Assembly (NCBI GenBank): GCA_937944485.1
Contig: CALDYU010000032.1
Span: 1 to 48,315 of the forward strand
DNA from: an uncultured Flavobacteriaceae bacterium
GTDB lineage: Bacteria; Bacteroidota; Bacteroidia; Flavobacteriales; Flavobacteriaceae
DNA length: 48,315 nt
Reading direction: 5' to 3'
Shown: piece after piece, positions 25,878-33,990 of the stretch
How positions within the stretch are numbered: position 1 is the first letter of the stretch
Layout of the letters: each line of letters opens with the position of its first letter
Program-made: the position numbers and the translations under genes
The notes under the pieces: model-generated
What the model saw: the letters and a program-made list of their open reading frames with translations, nothing else
The model's database searches: none
What the model was told of the DNA's origin: nothing

Positions 25878-26678
25878 ATGAAAAATAATGTAAATATTTT
25901 CAAATCTAGCCTTTTGCTTATAGCATTTGTGACCTTATTTGGTTGTGTTGGTTCTGATGCTTTTAGAGATGAGCTTCCAGATGCTGGATCAAAAGAAGAT
26001 ACAGTATTTCCAAGTGCAAATTTTGATTATACCGCATCGCAAGATGATTTCAAGGTCATAAATTTTACTGATCTTTCTTCGGAAGCTAATAATTATGCAT
26101 GGGATTTTGGTGGGGGAGCTACCTCAACAGAGCGTGATCCAGTACATACATTTTCTGGTGAGGGTACATTTCCTGTGACCCTAGTTGCTAGCGATGCTAA
26201 TGGTGAATCTGATACTGTTACACTTGATGTAATAGTGGTAGATGAATTGGTTGCGGCTTTTCAATGTCCTGACTTTTTATGTGATCCAAGAACACCATGG
26301 GGTGGGGGTAGAGGTACCAGCACATTCTCAGGTAGTAGCTCACCAACACCACCAGAAGGTAATGGTGCGGCTAAAATTAGTAGCTCATCACAATTTTTAG
26401 ATCAAACTATTCGCGTGGTTGCGGGTGCAACTTATGAAGTTACGTTTTGGTATGTAAGTAAAACTACAGGTTCTTCTGCAGGAGCACTCCTAATTGAAGA
26501 TGGTGATACGGGAGATGATTTTTTGAATGAGCCTATTCCTTTAACTACTCAATCTACTCAATATATAGAATATTCAGTAAGATTTACAACAGGGGCAGCT
26601 ACAGAAAACATGAGATTCAATATTGAATACGCAGGTACAGAATGTAGATATTCTAAGATTAGTATTGATAGAATTTAA
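25878..26678 (+). CDS. Surface lipoprotein with PKD domain
   Basis: This 266-residue lipoprotein (lipobox LFGC before VGSD) has a PKD-type Ig-like domain at about residues 45-125: FKVINFTDLSSEANNYAWDF, then HTFSGEGTFPVTLVASD. Its C-terminal half (about 150-265) resembles a carbohydrate-binding jelly roll with Ser/Thr-rich strands, as seen in surface glycan-binding proteins. PKD lipoproteins sit next to SusCD in the Zobellia alginate locus, and this one is 27 bp downstream of SusD-1. A role in capturing alginate at the surface is inferred; no catalytic motif is seen. Confidence 0.82.
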   Translation: MKNNVNIFKSSLLLIAFVTLFGCVGSDAFRDELPDAGSKEDTVFPSANFDYTASQDDFKVINFTDLSSEANNYAWDFGGGATSTERDPVHTFSGEGTFPVTLVASDANGESDTVTLDVIVVDELVAAFQCPDFLCDPRTPWGGGRGTSTFSGSSSPTPPEGNGAAKISSSSQFLDQTIRVVAGATYEVTFWYVSKTTGSSAGALLIEDGDTGDDFLNEPIPLTTQSTQYIEYSVRFTTGAATENMRFNIEYAGTECRYSKISIDRI

Positions 26679-26783
26679 TACAGCATTTAATGAACTATGT
26701 CTATGGTAACTGTTATGATGATGAAAGTTATGGAATGGCTGATTTCAGTAAAGTGAAACAAACAATAAAATAAAATAATTATT

Positions 26784-28205
26784 ATGAATCTATTTAAAAA
26801 TGCAATGAGAGCCTTGTTATTAATGGCCCTCGTAATTTCATGTGAAGATGAGGGCTTTGTACCCATTGCTCCACAACCATCTTCGGGTGGCACAACAACG
26901 CCAGTATTTTCAAGTTTTTCTACTTCAACAGGTGGTGATGGTACTATTGTTTCGGTGACGCCAATTACGGTTGGAGTGGAGTCTTATACTGTTGATTTTG
27001 GAGATGGGAGCACGGCTATCACTGTTGCACAAGGAGAGACCGCTTCTCATGACTATTCAAATGTAGATGCGTCTACGGATTATACCATTACTGTAAATGC
27101 AGCAGGTGTGACAAAAACAACAGATATAACGGTAAACCATATAGTCCAATCTGTCGGTACTGCGCCTTCAACACCATCAGGAAAAAGAAATAATTTGTTA
27201 AATATTTTTACCGATGCTAGTTCTGTTGGTTCAGCTGGGTCTGGTGGTAAAGTGGTGACTTTAGACTCTGGTAACAATCTACTTGAATTTTCAAGATTAC
27301 ATAGCAATTCAGGGGTTCTAGAATTAAGTGATGAAATTGTTTTAGCTAATGCTTTTGCTAGTGGAGTTGGCTCTTCTGATATTCATTTTGATATACATTC
27401 TAATTTTGATGAAGGAATTGATAAGATAAAAATAACCCTAGTTGATGCTACCAACGAAACAAATCATACAATTGATGATTTAGATTTAACTGATGGTGAA
27501 TGGACTAGCTTTGATTTTAACTTAGGCACAGATTTCTCTTCGCCAGTTGTTCAGTTTAGTGAGATTATTTTTGAAGTAGCCTCTGCTGGTACGGTAAAAG
27601 ATCATGGAACCATAACGGTTGATAATATTTACATGTCAAGAACGACAGGTTCAACCATTTTAAATGGTGATTTTGAAGATGGTCAAGATTTTTGGAAATG
27701 GTCAACATTTACAGATGGTACAACCAATCCTTTCGGTTCAAGTTCTGATGGATCTGACTTCGATATTGAAGGAAACGATACTGGTGGTAAAACACGAGGA
27801 GCAAAATGGTCTTCAAGCCAATCAGCTGGCGAATTTAGATCTGCCAGCTCAAGATTTGCATACCAAGAATTAGTTTTGACTCCTGGAGCCGATTACATTT
27901 TAGAGTACCAATATGCTATTAAAGATGATAGTGGTACTGATCCTATTGGTGGTAGACGAGTTGTAGGATTAATTCTTGATTCATGGTATGATGATGGGGC
28001 AGATGCTGCCGACAACCTTGGAAACAATTTAGGATTTAATGAAGGTTTTGTAGCTGAAGGTAAATTTTCTGACACAACAGATGACTTCGGTACATTGGTT
28101 CAGATTCCGTTTACTGCAAATTCATCTGGTGAAGTTGCTGTTATGTTTTATGCGGTTTCTCCTAAAGATGCTTATATCGATAATGTAAAAGTCATTGCAC
28201 AGTAA
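26784..28205 (+). CDS. Surface lipoprotein with PKD-like and carbohydrate-binding-like domains
   Basis: This 473-residue lipoprotein (lipobox VISC before EDEG) has a PKD-like domain (SYTVDFGDGSTAITVAQGET, then SHDYSNVDASTDYTITV). Two later modules look like beta-sandwich carbohydrate-binding domains: one around residues 150-285 with SDIHFDIHSNFDEGIDKIKI, and one from about 290 with NGDFEDGQDFWKW, the usual start of such modules. It is probably another surface glycan-binding protein of the SusCD complex. Its stop overlaps the TTG start of the next PL7 gene by 11 bp, a sign of coupled translation. No lyase residues are seen. Confidence 0.82.
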   Translation: MNLFKNAMRALLLMALVISCEDEGFVPIAPQPSSGGTTTPVFSSFSTSTGGDGTIVSVTPITVGVESYTVDFGDGSTAITVAQGETASHDYSNVDASTDYTITVNAAGVTKTTDITVNHIVQSVGTAPSTPSGKRNNLLNIFTDASSVGSAGSGGKVVTLDSGNNLLEFSRLHSNSGVLELSDEIVLANAFASGVGSSDIHFDIHSNFDEGIDKIKITLVDATNETNHTIDDLDLTDGEWTSFDFNLGTDFSSPVVQFSEIIFEVASAGTVKDHGTITVDNIYMSRTTGSTILNGDFEDGQDFWKWSTFTDGTTNPFGSSSDGSDFDIEGNDTGGKTRGAKWSSSQSAGEFRSASSRFAYQELVLTPGADYILEYQYAIKDDSGTDPIGGRRVVGLILDSWYDDGADAADNLGNNLGFNEGFVAEGKFSDTTDDFGTLVQIPFTANSSGEVAVMFYAVSPKDAYIDNVKVIAQ

Positions 28206-29124
28206 ACCAACCAAATATTTCCGAAAAGAAATAGTATTAAGTTTTTTAGTAGTAGTATTTCTTTCTGTTAGCGCTACTGGTCAAAGTAATTCAAGTAGCG
28301 CTGCAGATTCGGATGTAAAGGTTCGTAAATCTAAAAAAAGAAAGAAAAAGGTCAAACTTCCGAAAATTGATTTGAGCAATTGGAAGGTGACCATCCCAGA
28401 AGGTAAAGGTAAAGGTGGTGCAATTAGTGTTTCCCCTCCTGACATTTTAGATTATGGAAATAATCAAACTTTACGGCCTTTTATGTATAATGATTCAGTT
28501 TCTGGGGCAATAATTTTCCATGCTTACCCAACCGATGCTACAACGGCGAATACGAAGTATTCAAGATCTGAACTTAGAGAGCAAATGCAACCCGGAAACG
28601 ATAAGGTTAATTGGACTTTTTCAGAAGGCGCATACTTACAGTTTAAAATGGCAATGGGTGAAGTTTCCAGAGCAGCGAATGGAAAATATCACAGGGTTAT
28701 TATTGCTCAAATCCATGGTCGATTGACAAATAAGCAACGTGAATTAATAGGTCAAAAAGATAATAATGCTCCTCCAATTCTTAAAATTTACTGGCAAGAT
28801 GGTAAAATTAGAGTAAAAACAAAGGTGTTAAAATATGCTGGTGTTGATCAAAAAGGGATTTTATTTAAAGAAGCGTGGACAGATGATAAAGGTCAATATT
28901 TTGAACAAGAAGTGGGTTTTAGAAAATTCACCATTGTGGTTAAAGTTAGTGATGGTAAAATGGTAGTTTCCCTAAATAAAAGTGAGTTTTTTGTTTATGA
29001 TAGTGCCAGTATAAAACGTTGGGGCATATTTGAAAATTATTTTAAAGTTGGTAATTATTTTCAATCGAGAGATGAGGGGTCTTTTGCCAAGGTAAAACTC
29101 TATGAGCTTAGTGTTGAACATTAA
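28195..29124 (+). CDS. PL7 alginate lyase with TTG start
   Basis: This 309-residue lyase uses TTG at 28195-28197 as its only possible start, because an in-frame stop lies at 28186-28188 and no ATG precedes the signal peptide. The signal peptide (about 13-29, ending ATGQ) has no lipobox, so the enzyme is soluble in the periplasm or secreted, unlike the other three PL7s. A Lys-rich linker (RKSKKRKKKVKLPK) leads into a PL7 domain with RSELREQ from Arg124, QIH at 172-174 and Tyr288 in FKVGNYFQ. The start overlaps the preceding gene by 11 bp. It ends the susC-1 operon. Confidence 0.88.
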   Translation: MHSKPTKYFRKEIVLSFLVVVFLSVSATGQSNSSSAADSDVKVRKSKKRKKKVKLPKIDLSNWKVTIPEGKGKGGAISVSPPDILDYGNNQTLRPFMYNDSVSGAIIFHAYPTDATTANTKYSRSELREQMQPGNDKVNWTFSEGAYLQFKMAMGEVSRAANGKYHRVIIAQIHGRLTNKQRELIGQKDNNAPPILKIYWQDGKIRVKTKVLKYAGVDQKGILFKEAWTDDKGQYFEQEVGFRKFTIVVKVSDGKMVVSLNKSEFFVYDSASIKRWGIFENYFKVGNYFQSRDEGSFAKVKLYELSVEH

Positions 29125-29357
29125 CACATATACTTGTTATATGATAACTAATAAGTATTGCATGTAACTCTATTGATTTTGAGCTAGTTTTTAATATTTA
29201 GCTGTATGTATAGGTGATAAAGATGCTATAAAGACTTTTTGAAAATTTAATAATAATTATAATTTAACCTCTGCTGCCTCAAACTTTTTGTTCCGAGTAG
29301 TTTTTGTTTTATTTTAACCAAACAATACGATCTGCAAGTTTAAATCGATATTAATTT
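29125..29357 (+). promoter_or_regulatory. Upstream region of GntR-1 with a weak operator-like half-site
   Basis: This 233-bp gap holds no gene. One AACCAA half-site (29316-29321, within TATTTTAACCAA) could be a degenerate operator, but no palindromic 12-mer or clear promoter box is present. Control of this regulator gene may therefore come by readthrough or by a weak site. Confidence 0.35.
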
Positions 29358-30062
29358 ATGAAGATTGAAATATTAACACGACCTGAAAATCAAGAAATTC
29401 AAAATAACATCATCTCTAAAATTAGGGACTTGATGAATTATAAGAATCTTGAACCAGGTGACAAACTGCCTTCTGAACGAATGCTTTCTGAGAAATTTGG
29501 TGTTAGTAGAAGTAATTTGAGAGAGGCCATTCAAAAACTAGAATTTTATGGTTTATTGGTATCCAAGCCTCAAAGTGGAACTTTTGTTGCGGATATTGGT
29601 CAGGTAGCTATGAATGGTATGATAGAAGATATTTTGAGATTAGAGGAACCAGATTTCAAGTCATTAGTTGAGACTAGGATTTTACTTGAATTAAAGACTG
29701 TACGATTAGCTGCTCTTAGAAGAACAGAAGAAGATTTGATACAATTGAAGAAAGCTCTAGAGGCTTATAATATAAAAGTTGAAAATGGAAAGGATGCGGT
29801 ACAAGAAGATTTGCTTTTTCACTTAGCAATTGCAAAGGCTAGTGGTAACAGTACGATGAATACTTTTATGTTAATTATAACTCCTGAAATTATAACAAAA
29901 TTTGAGGAACATCATGTTTGCGACAAAGGTTTAGCAATATTAGGAATAGAAGAACATCAAAATATATATGATGCGATAAAAGACCGAGATCCAAAATTGG
30001 CGAAAGCAAAAATGAAGAAACACTTTAGGTCGCTATATCAATATTGTTATAATATAGATTAG
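29358..30062 (+). CDS. GntR/FCD-family regulator 1
   Basis: This 234-residue repressor-type regulator has an N-terminal winged helix-turn-helix (residues ~15-80; LEPGDKLPSERMLSEKF, SRSNLREAIQKLEFYGLL, QSGTFVAD) and a C-terminal FCD ligand-binding domain (about 95-230) with the acidic and His residues expected of the metal/ligand pocket (EEHHVCD). It resembles AusR, the GntR-family alginate repressor of Zobellia galactanivorans, reported to respond to an alginate breakdown product. It probably binds the TTGGTTAACCAA-type operators of this locus. It is about 89% identical, by eye, to GntR-2 (35540-36241), with the DNA-binding part nearly unchanged. It lies between the two SusCD modules. Confidence 0.9.
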   Translation: MKIEILTRPENQEIQNNIISKIRDLMNYKNLEPGDKLPSERMLSEKFGVSRSNLREAIQKLEFYGLLVSKPQSGTFVADIGQVAMNGMIEDILRLEEPDFKSLVETRILLELKTVRLAALRRTEEDLIQLKKALEAYNIKVENGKDAVQEDLLFHLAIAKASGNSTMNTFMLIITPEIITKFEEHHVCDKGLAILGIEEHQNIYDAIKDRDPKLAKAKMKKHFRSLYQYCYNID

Positions 30063-30439
30063 AATACACCGATTATGAAATTGTAAGGTTTTTCACTTAG
30101 CAATATTAAGATGCTTAGAGAAAACAAAGAATTGGAGTTCGATTCAATAATGAAGGTTCGTTACAACTACTTCTATATGGCATTATTTAATCATAATATG
30201 CTTAATACATAATTGTTTATTCAAAAAACCATAAACACGTTAGTGGATGTGGATATTTACCCTTCCGAAATATTATCCAAGACAGAAGCTAAAATTGAAA
30301 TTAATTGGTAGGATTGCTTTTGCAAAGTACACATATTGTAATGAATGATAATCACAAGCAATTGATTATTAGATACTTAAAAGTAATAAGGAAAAACAGC
30401 CTTTTTTCAATTAATCTTTTATTTAACAAATAATTATTA

Positions 30440-30495
30440 TATATTTGGTCAACCAAATTGGTTAACCAGTATGGATAACCAAAATGGGTAACCAA
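30440..30495 (+). promoter_or_regulatory. Operator/promoter 4 (four-copy operator upstream of susC-2)
   Basis: The -7 box TATATTTG (30440-30447) overlaps the first of four operator copies: TTGGTCAACCAA (30445-30456), TTGGTTAACCAG (30458-30469), ATGGATAACCAA (30471-30482) and ATGGGTAACCAA (30484-30495). All are spaced by exactly 13 bp. This is the largest operator cluster in the locus. Confidence 0.75.
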
Positions 30496-30541
30496 TTTTT
30501 ACTCAATTTAAGACTAACGAAATCTAAATAACTACATCGCT

Positions 30542-30628
30542 ATGAAACCATAAAACAACTTAATAAAAAAAGGACGGGTGCACACCCCATCCTTTTTAAT
30601 TTTAGACTACTTCTTTATGAAGAGAAGT
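30542..30628 (+). promoter_or_regulatory. Structured leader of susC-2 with mini-ORF and terminator-like hairpin
   Basis: A three-codon frame (ATG 30542, MKP, stop 30551-30553) precedes a hairpin: AAAAAGGA (30567-30574) pairs with TCCTTTTT (30590-30597) with a G-rich upper stem GGGT/ACCC, and a T-rich tail follows, so it resembles an intrinsic terminator inside the leader. A second stem ACTTCT (30609-30614) / AGAAGT (30623-30628) follows. The order and spacing match the susC-1 leader. Confidence 0.55.
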
Positions 30629-30799
30629 AATACTGACTAACATGTAAATATTACTAGATACATGTAAACTACAAATTTAAGCAAATTCATTTACTCTAAT
30701 TGTAGGTGTACTCTGGTAAGTTAAAGAATAAATGTGTGAACATCGATATAGAGCTTTGGGCACATAAACTATTAACTCTCTAACTAAATATTATCACAA

Positions 30800-33700
30800 A
30801 TGAATTTAAAAACTAAATTAATGCTTGTTACAATATTGCTATGCAATTTTGTACTCTTTGCCCAAGATAGCTATGTGTTGTCGGGCAAGATATCAGATGA
30901 GGCAAATGTGCCTATTCCTGGAGTAAACATTGTTATTGCCAACTCTACTACGGGTACTTCCGCAGATTTTGAAGGTAATTATTCAATCGAAGTAAGAAAT
31001 GGTGATGTTCTTGAATTTTCTTCATTGGGCTTTGTAACAAAATCGATCACGATTGACGGACAAAAAACACTAAATGTAACCCTTATTGAAGATACTGCCC
31101 TATTAGACGAGGTCGTTGTAGTTGGGTATGGCTCACGTAAAAGATCTCAATTAACAGGTGCCGTTGCCAAAATAGAAGGTGGTGAAGTTGCGGCTATTCA
31201 AGCACAACGTGTTGATGAAGCATTAGCTGGTAAATTATCAGGAGTGCTTATTCAGAATCAAGATGGAGCACCGGGTGCTGATCCCAAAATTCAAATAAGA
31301 GCAGCTTCATCAATTAATGGCAATTCCAATCCTCTAGTAGTCGTTGACGGATACCCGATTTCAGGAAGTTTAGCCACCGTTAACCCTAACGATATTGAAA
31401 GCTTAGAGGTGTTAAAAGACGCTGCCTCTGCAGCTATTTATGGCTCAAGAGGTGCTAATGGTGTTATTTTGGTAACTACCAAAAAAGGGAAGTCTGGTAA
31501 AGCTACATTTAGCTATAATACCTATGCTAGTACTTCAAGTAGATATCTTAGAGATAATATCAAGACAACAGCAGGCGACTACGCTGAAATTGCACGAGCT
31601 AATATCGCTAACGGCACATTTAATGTCTCAGATTTAGACCCTGCTCTTGTGGAGTACAGATTAAATGGGTTTAGAGATTCTCCTGATGTTGTGGGCGTGG
31701 AAGATTGGTTTTTCCGAAACGGATCTAGTATCAATCATGATTTTAGCATCAGCGGGGGTACAGAAAATGTAAAATATTTTGGTTCAATTGGATACCTCGA
31801 TACTGAAGGCGTTGCTATTACTCAAGGGTTCGAAAGGGTAAATGCTAGATTAAATATTGATGCCAAATTAGGGGAGAAGTTTAAAACAGGATTTAGTTTT
31901 AATGGATTCATATCAGATAGAGATATCGTAGGTCACGACATGAGAGACCTTTTGAGAGCCTATAGCGTACACCCTATTTACCATACTGACGCTTCTATTG
32001 CGTTTGTGCAACAGTTAGATCAACAAGCTCAGGCATTGGGGCTATCGTCTTTCGATTCTGGTTATAGAGGAGGTGCTGATGCTCCATTTAATAATAGTAT
32101 TTATACCTTACAACCTGGCGACACTGCACAGGACTGGCATTATGGAAGAAGTGGCAATGGTATTGGTGGTTCTGGTGATGCTGGCCCTGCAACAAAACTA
32201 GATAATACCGATAGATATCAAAAAACCTATTTTGGTAATTTGACTTCATATTTACAATACGAAATTCTTGATGGTCTAAACATTAAAACTGTTTTGGGCG
32301 GTGATATGCGAGATACACAAGATTATTTTTGGAGAGGATTGGAATTCGATTCAAGAGCGCGAAGTACCCAAACAGCTTTAGATCAAACCGATATAAAACG
32401 ATCTTCAATTTTAAGTGAGACGACTTTGAACTACGCTAAAGTAATTGGAGAACATGACATTTCTGCGGTAGCAGGTCTCGAATTTCAAAATTTTTATCTT
32501 AGAGGAACTTCTTTACAAGGTTCGAACGTGCCCTTCGGAGATATTATCAATTTCAATCTTTTAGCTCCAGAGGATATAGCTGTTACAGAAAGAGACGAAA
32601 CCATTTCTAGAAGAAGTGTTTTTGGTAGAATTAATTATGCCTACGATAATCGCTATTTGTTATCAGTTTCCGTCAGAAGAGATGGTGACTCGCGTTTTGG
32701 TGCGAATAACAAATACCAAACTTTTCCAGCACTTTCTTTAGGGTGGAATGTACATAATGAGGAATTTTGGAACTCAAATACCGTGAGTCAAATGAAATTG
32801 AGGTTCAGTACGGGTTCTTTAGGAACCACTTCCGATTTAGGTGCCTACAACTCCTTAAGCCTTTTGAATCCTCAAGCAACTGTTTTAGGTAATGGATTCT
32901 TAATACCTTCTGATGTAGCCAATGAAAATTTGACTTGGCAAACAAATACAGAGACGAATTATGGTGTTGATCTTGGATTTCTAAAAAATCGTTTCAGTTT
33001 CAGTATGGACTATTACACTTCGGATATTGAGGATATTTTAATTAATCAAAGTGTTTCTGAAGTTTTAGGAACTACATCAATTAGGTTGAATTCGGGTGAT
33101 GTAAGAAGTTCAGGTTTGGAGTTTGAATTTTCTGCTGCTGTCGTACAGAATGAAGATTTTTCGTGGAATTTAGGAGCAAACTTGTCTACTGTTAATACAG
33201 AAATTACCGATTTAGGTGGTTTAGATGAATTACCTCAAACTATCTACGGACAAAGTGGAAGAGGTCCTGTATTTAGAAATTATGTAGGAGGTGAAATCGG
33301 CGAGATGTGGGGAATTGAAACTACAGGAGAAGTGGAAATGGAACATCTTTCTAACCCTATAGAATTTCCCGATCAACAGAGTGGCTGGAGCTATGCAGTT
33401 GATCAAAATGGTGATGGTGTTATTGACAGAACAAGAACTGTTGAAGATGGTGGAGATTTAGTTAAAATTGGTCAAAATACTCCTGATTTTTATTGGGGAT
33501 TATCTAGTAATTTGAGATATAAGGATTTTGACGTGTCATTACAATTTCAAGGTGCTCAAGGAGGAGATGTTTATAATATTGATCCGCTCTACTACGGATC
33601 TCAATGGGGTAGAAGTTTACGTGATGCTTTTGATGCGGATGACGATGGCATAGCCGATAATAATGGGCAGCCTTATGTTAGAAATAGAGATCAAACGGAT

Positions 33701-33979
33701 GCACAGATTCAAGATGCTTCTTATATAGCTTTGAGAAACATGACCGTGGGATATACTTTTGATTCAAGTGTTATGGATAAGGCTGGTATAAATTCGGCCA
33801 GAATTTACATAGCCGCAACAAACCTCCTCTACCTATGGAGTGACGATTATACTTCTTTTAACCCTGAAGGTGTTGAAATAACTAACGGTGGATATTTAGG
33901 TCCAACAACCTTTGGAGTTCAGGTTGGAGCAAGTCCTATTGTGAGAAGCTTTACCCTTGGTTTAAATCTTAATTTTTAA
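30800..33979 (+). CDS. SusC-like TonB-dependent transporter 2
   Basis: This 1059-residue outer-membrane transporter has the same architecture as SusC-1: signal peptide (ending LFAQ), carboxypeptidase-regulatory-like domain (YVLSGKISDEANVPIPGVN), TonB-box-like LDEVVVVGYGSRKRS, plug with VLKDAASAAIYGSRGANGVI, and a barrel ending LGLNLNF. It also contains a Gly-rich extracellular loop (near residues 440-460, RSGNGIGGSGDAGP) not seen in SusC-1. It is paired with SusD-2 after 11 bp and is controlled by the four-copy operator. It probably takes up alginate oligomers of a different size or monomer order than SusC-1, but this is inference. Confidence 0.95.
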   Translation: MNLKTKLMLVTILLCNFVLFAQDSYVLSGKISDEANVPIPGVNIVIANSTTGTSADFEGNYSIEVRNGDVLEFSSLGFVTKSITIDGQKTLNVTLIEDTALLDEVVVVGYGSRKRSQLTGAVAKIEGGEVAAIQAQRVDEALAGKLSGVLIQNQDGAPGADPKIQIRAASSINGNSNPLVVVDGYPISGSLATVNPNDIESLEVLKDAASAAIYGSRGANGVILVTTKKGKSGKATFSYNTYASTSSRYLRDNIKTTAGDYAEIARANIANGTFNVSDLDPALVEYRLNGFRDSPDVVGVEDWFFRNGSSINHDFSISGGTENVKYFGSIGYLDTEGVAITQGFERVNARLNIDAKLGEKFKTGFSFNGFISDRDIVGHDMRDLLRAYSVHPIYHTDASIAFVQQLDQQAQALGLSSFDSGYRGGADAPFNNSIYTLQPGDTAQDWHYGRSGNGIGGSGDAGPATKLDNTDRYQKTYFGNLTSYLQYEILDGLNIKTVLGGDMRDTQDYFWRGLEFDSRARSTQTALDQTDIKRSSILSETTLNYAKVIGEHDISAVAGLEFQNFYLRGTSLQGSNVPFGDIINFNLLAPEDIAVTERDETISRRSVFGRINYAYDNRYLLSVSVRRDGDSRFGANNKYQTFPALSLGWNVHNEEFWNSNTVSQMKLRFSTGSLGTTSDLGAYNSLSLLNPQATVLGNGFLIPSDVANENLTWQTNTETNYGVDLGFLKNRFSFSMDYYTSDIEDILINQSVSEVLGTTSIRLNSGDVRSSGLEFEFSAAVVQNEDFSWNLGANLSTVNTEITDLGGLDELPQTIYGQSGRGPVFRNYVGGEIGEMWGIETTGEVEMEHLSNPIEFPDQQSGWSYAVDQNGDGVIDRTRTVEDGGDLVKIGQNTPDFYWGLSSNLRYKDFDVSLQFQGAQGGDVYNIDPLYYGSQWGRSLRDAFDADDDGIADNNGQPYVRNRDQTDAQIQDASYIALRNMTVGYTFDSSVMDKAGINSARIYIAATNLLYLWSDDYTSFNPEGVEITNGGYLGPTTFGVQVGASPIVRSFTLGLNLNF

Positions 33980-33990
33980 TAAATAAAAAA

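Larger units (their letters stand above)
30063..30799 (+). other. susC-2 upstream region (promoter, operator, leader)
   Basis: This 737-bp intergenic region shows no protein gene. From 30063 to about 30420 I see nothing recognisable. Then come operator/promoter 4 (30440-30495) and the leader with mini-ORF (30542-30553) and hairpins (30567-30628). The remaining ~170 bp before susC-2 has no clear motif beyond CAAATTTAAGCAAATTCAT (30672-30690), which resembles part of the susC-1 leader. Confidence 0.55.

Noticed and set aside
30440..30495. CRISPR-like array
   Set aside because: Units are 12-bp palindromes with 1-bp spacers beside a promoter; these are operators and not repeats with unique spacers.
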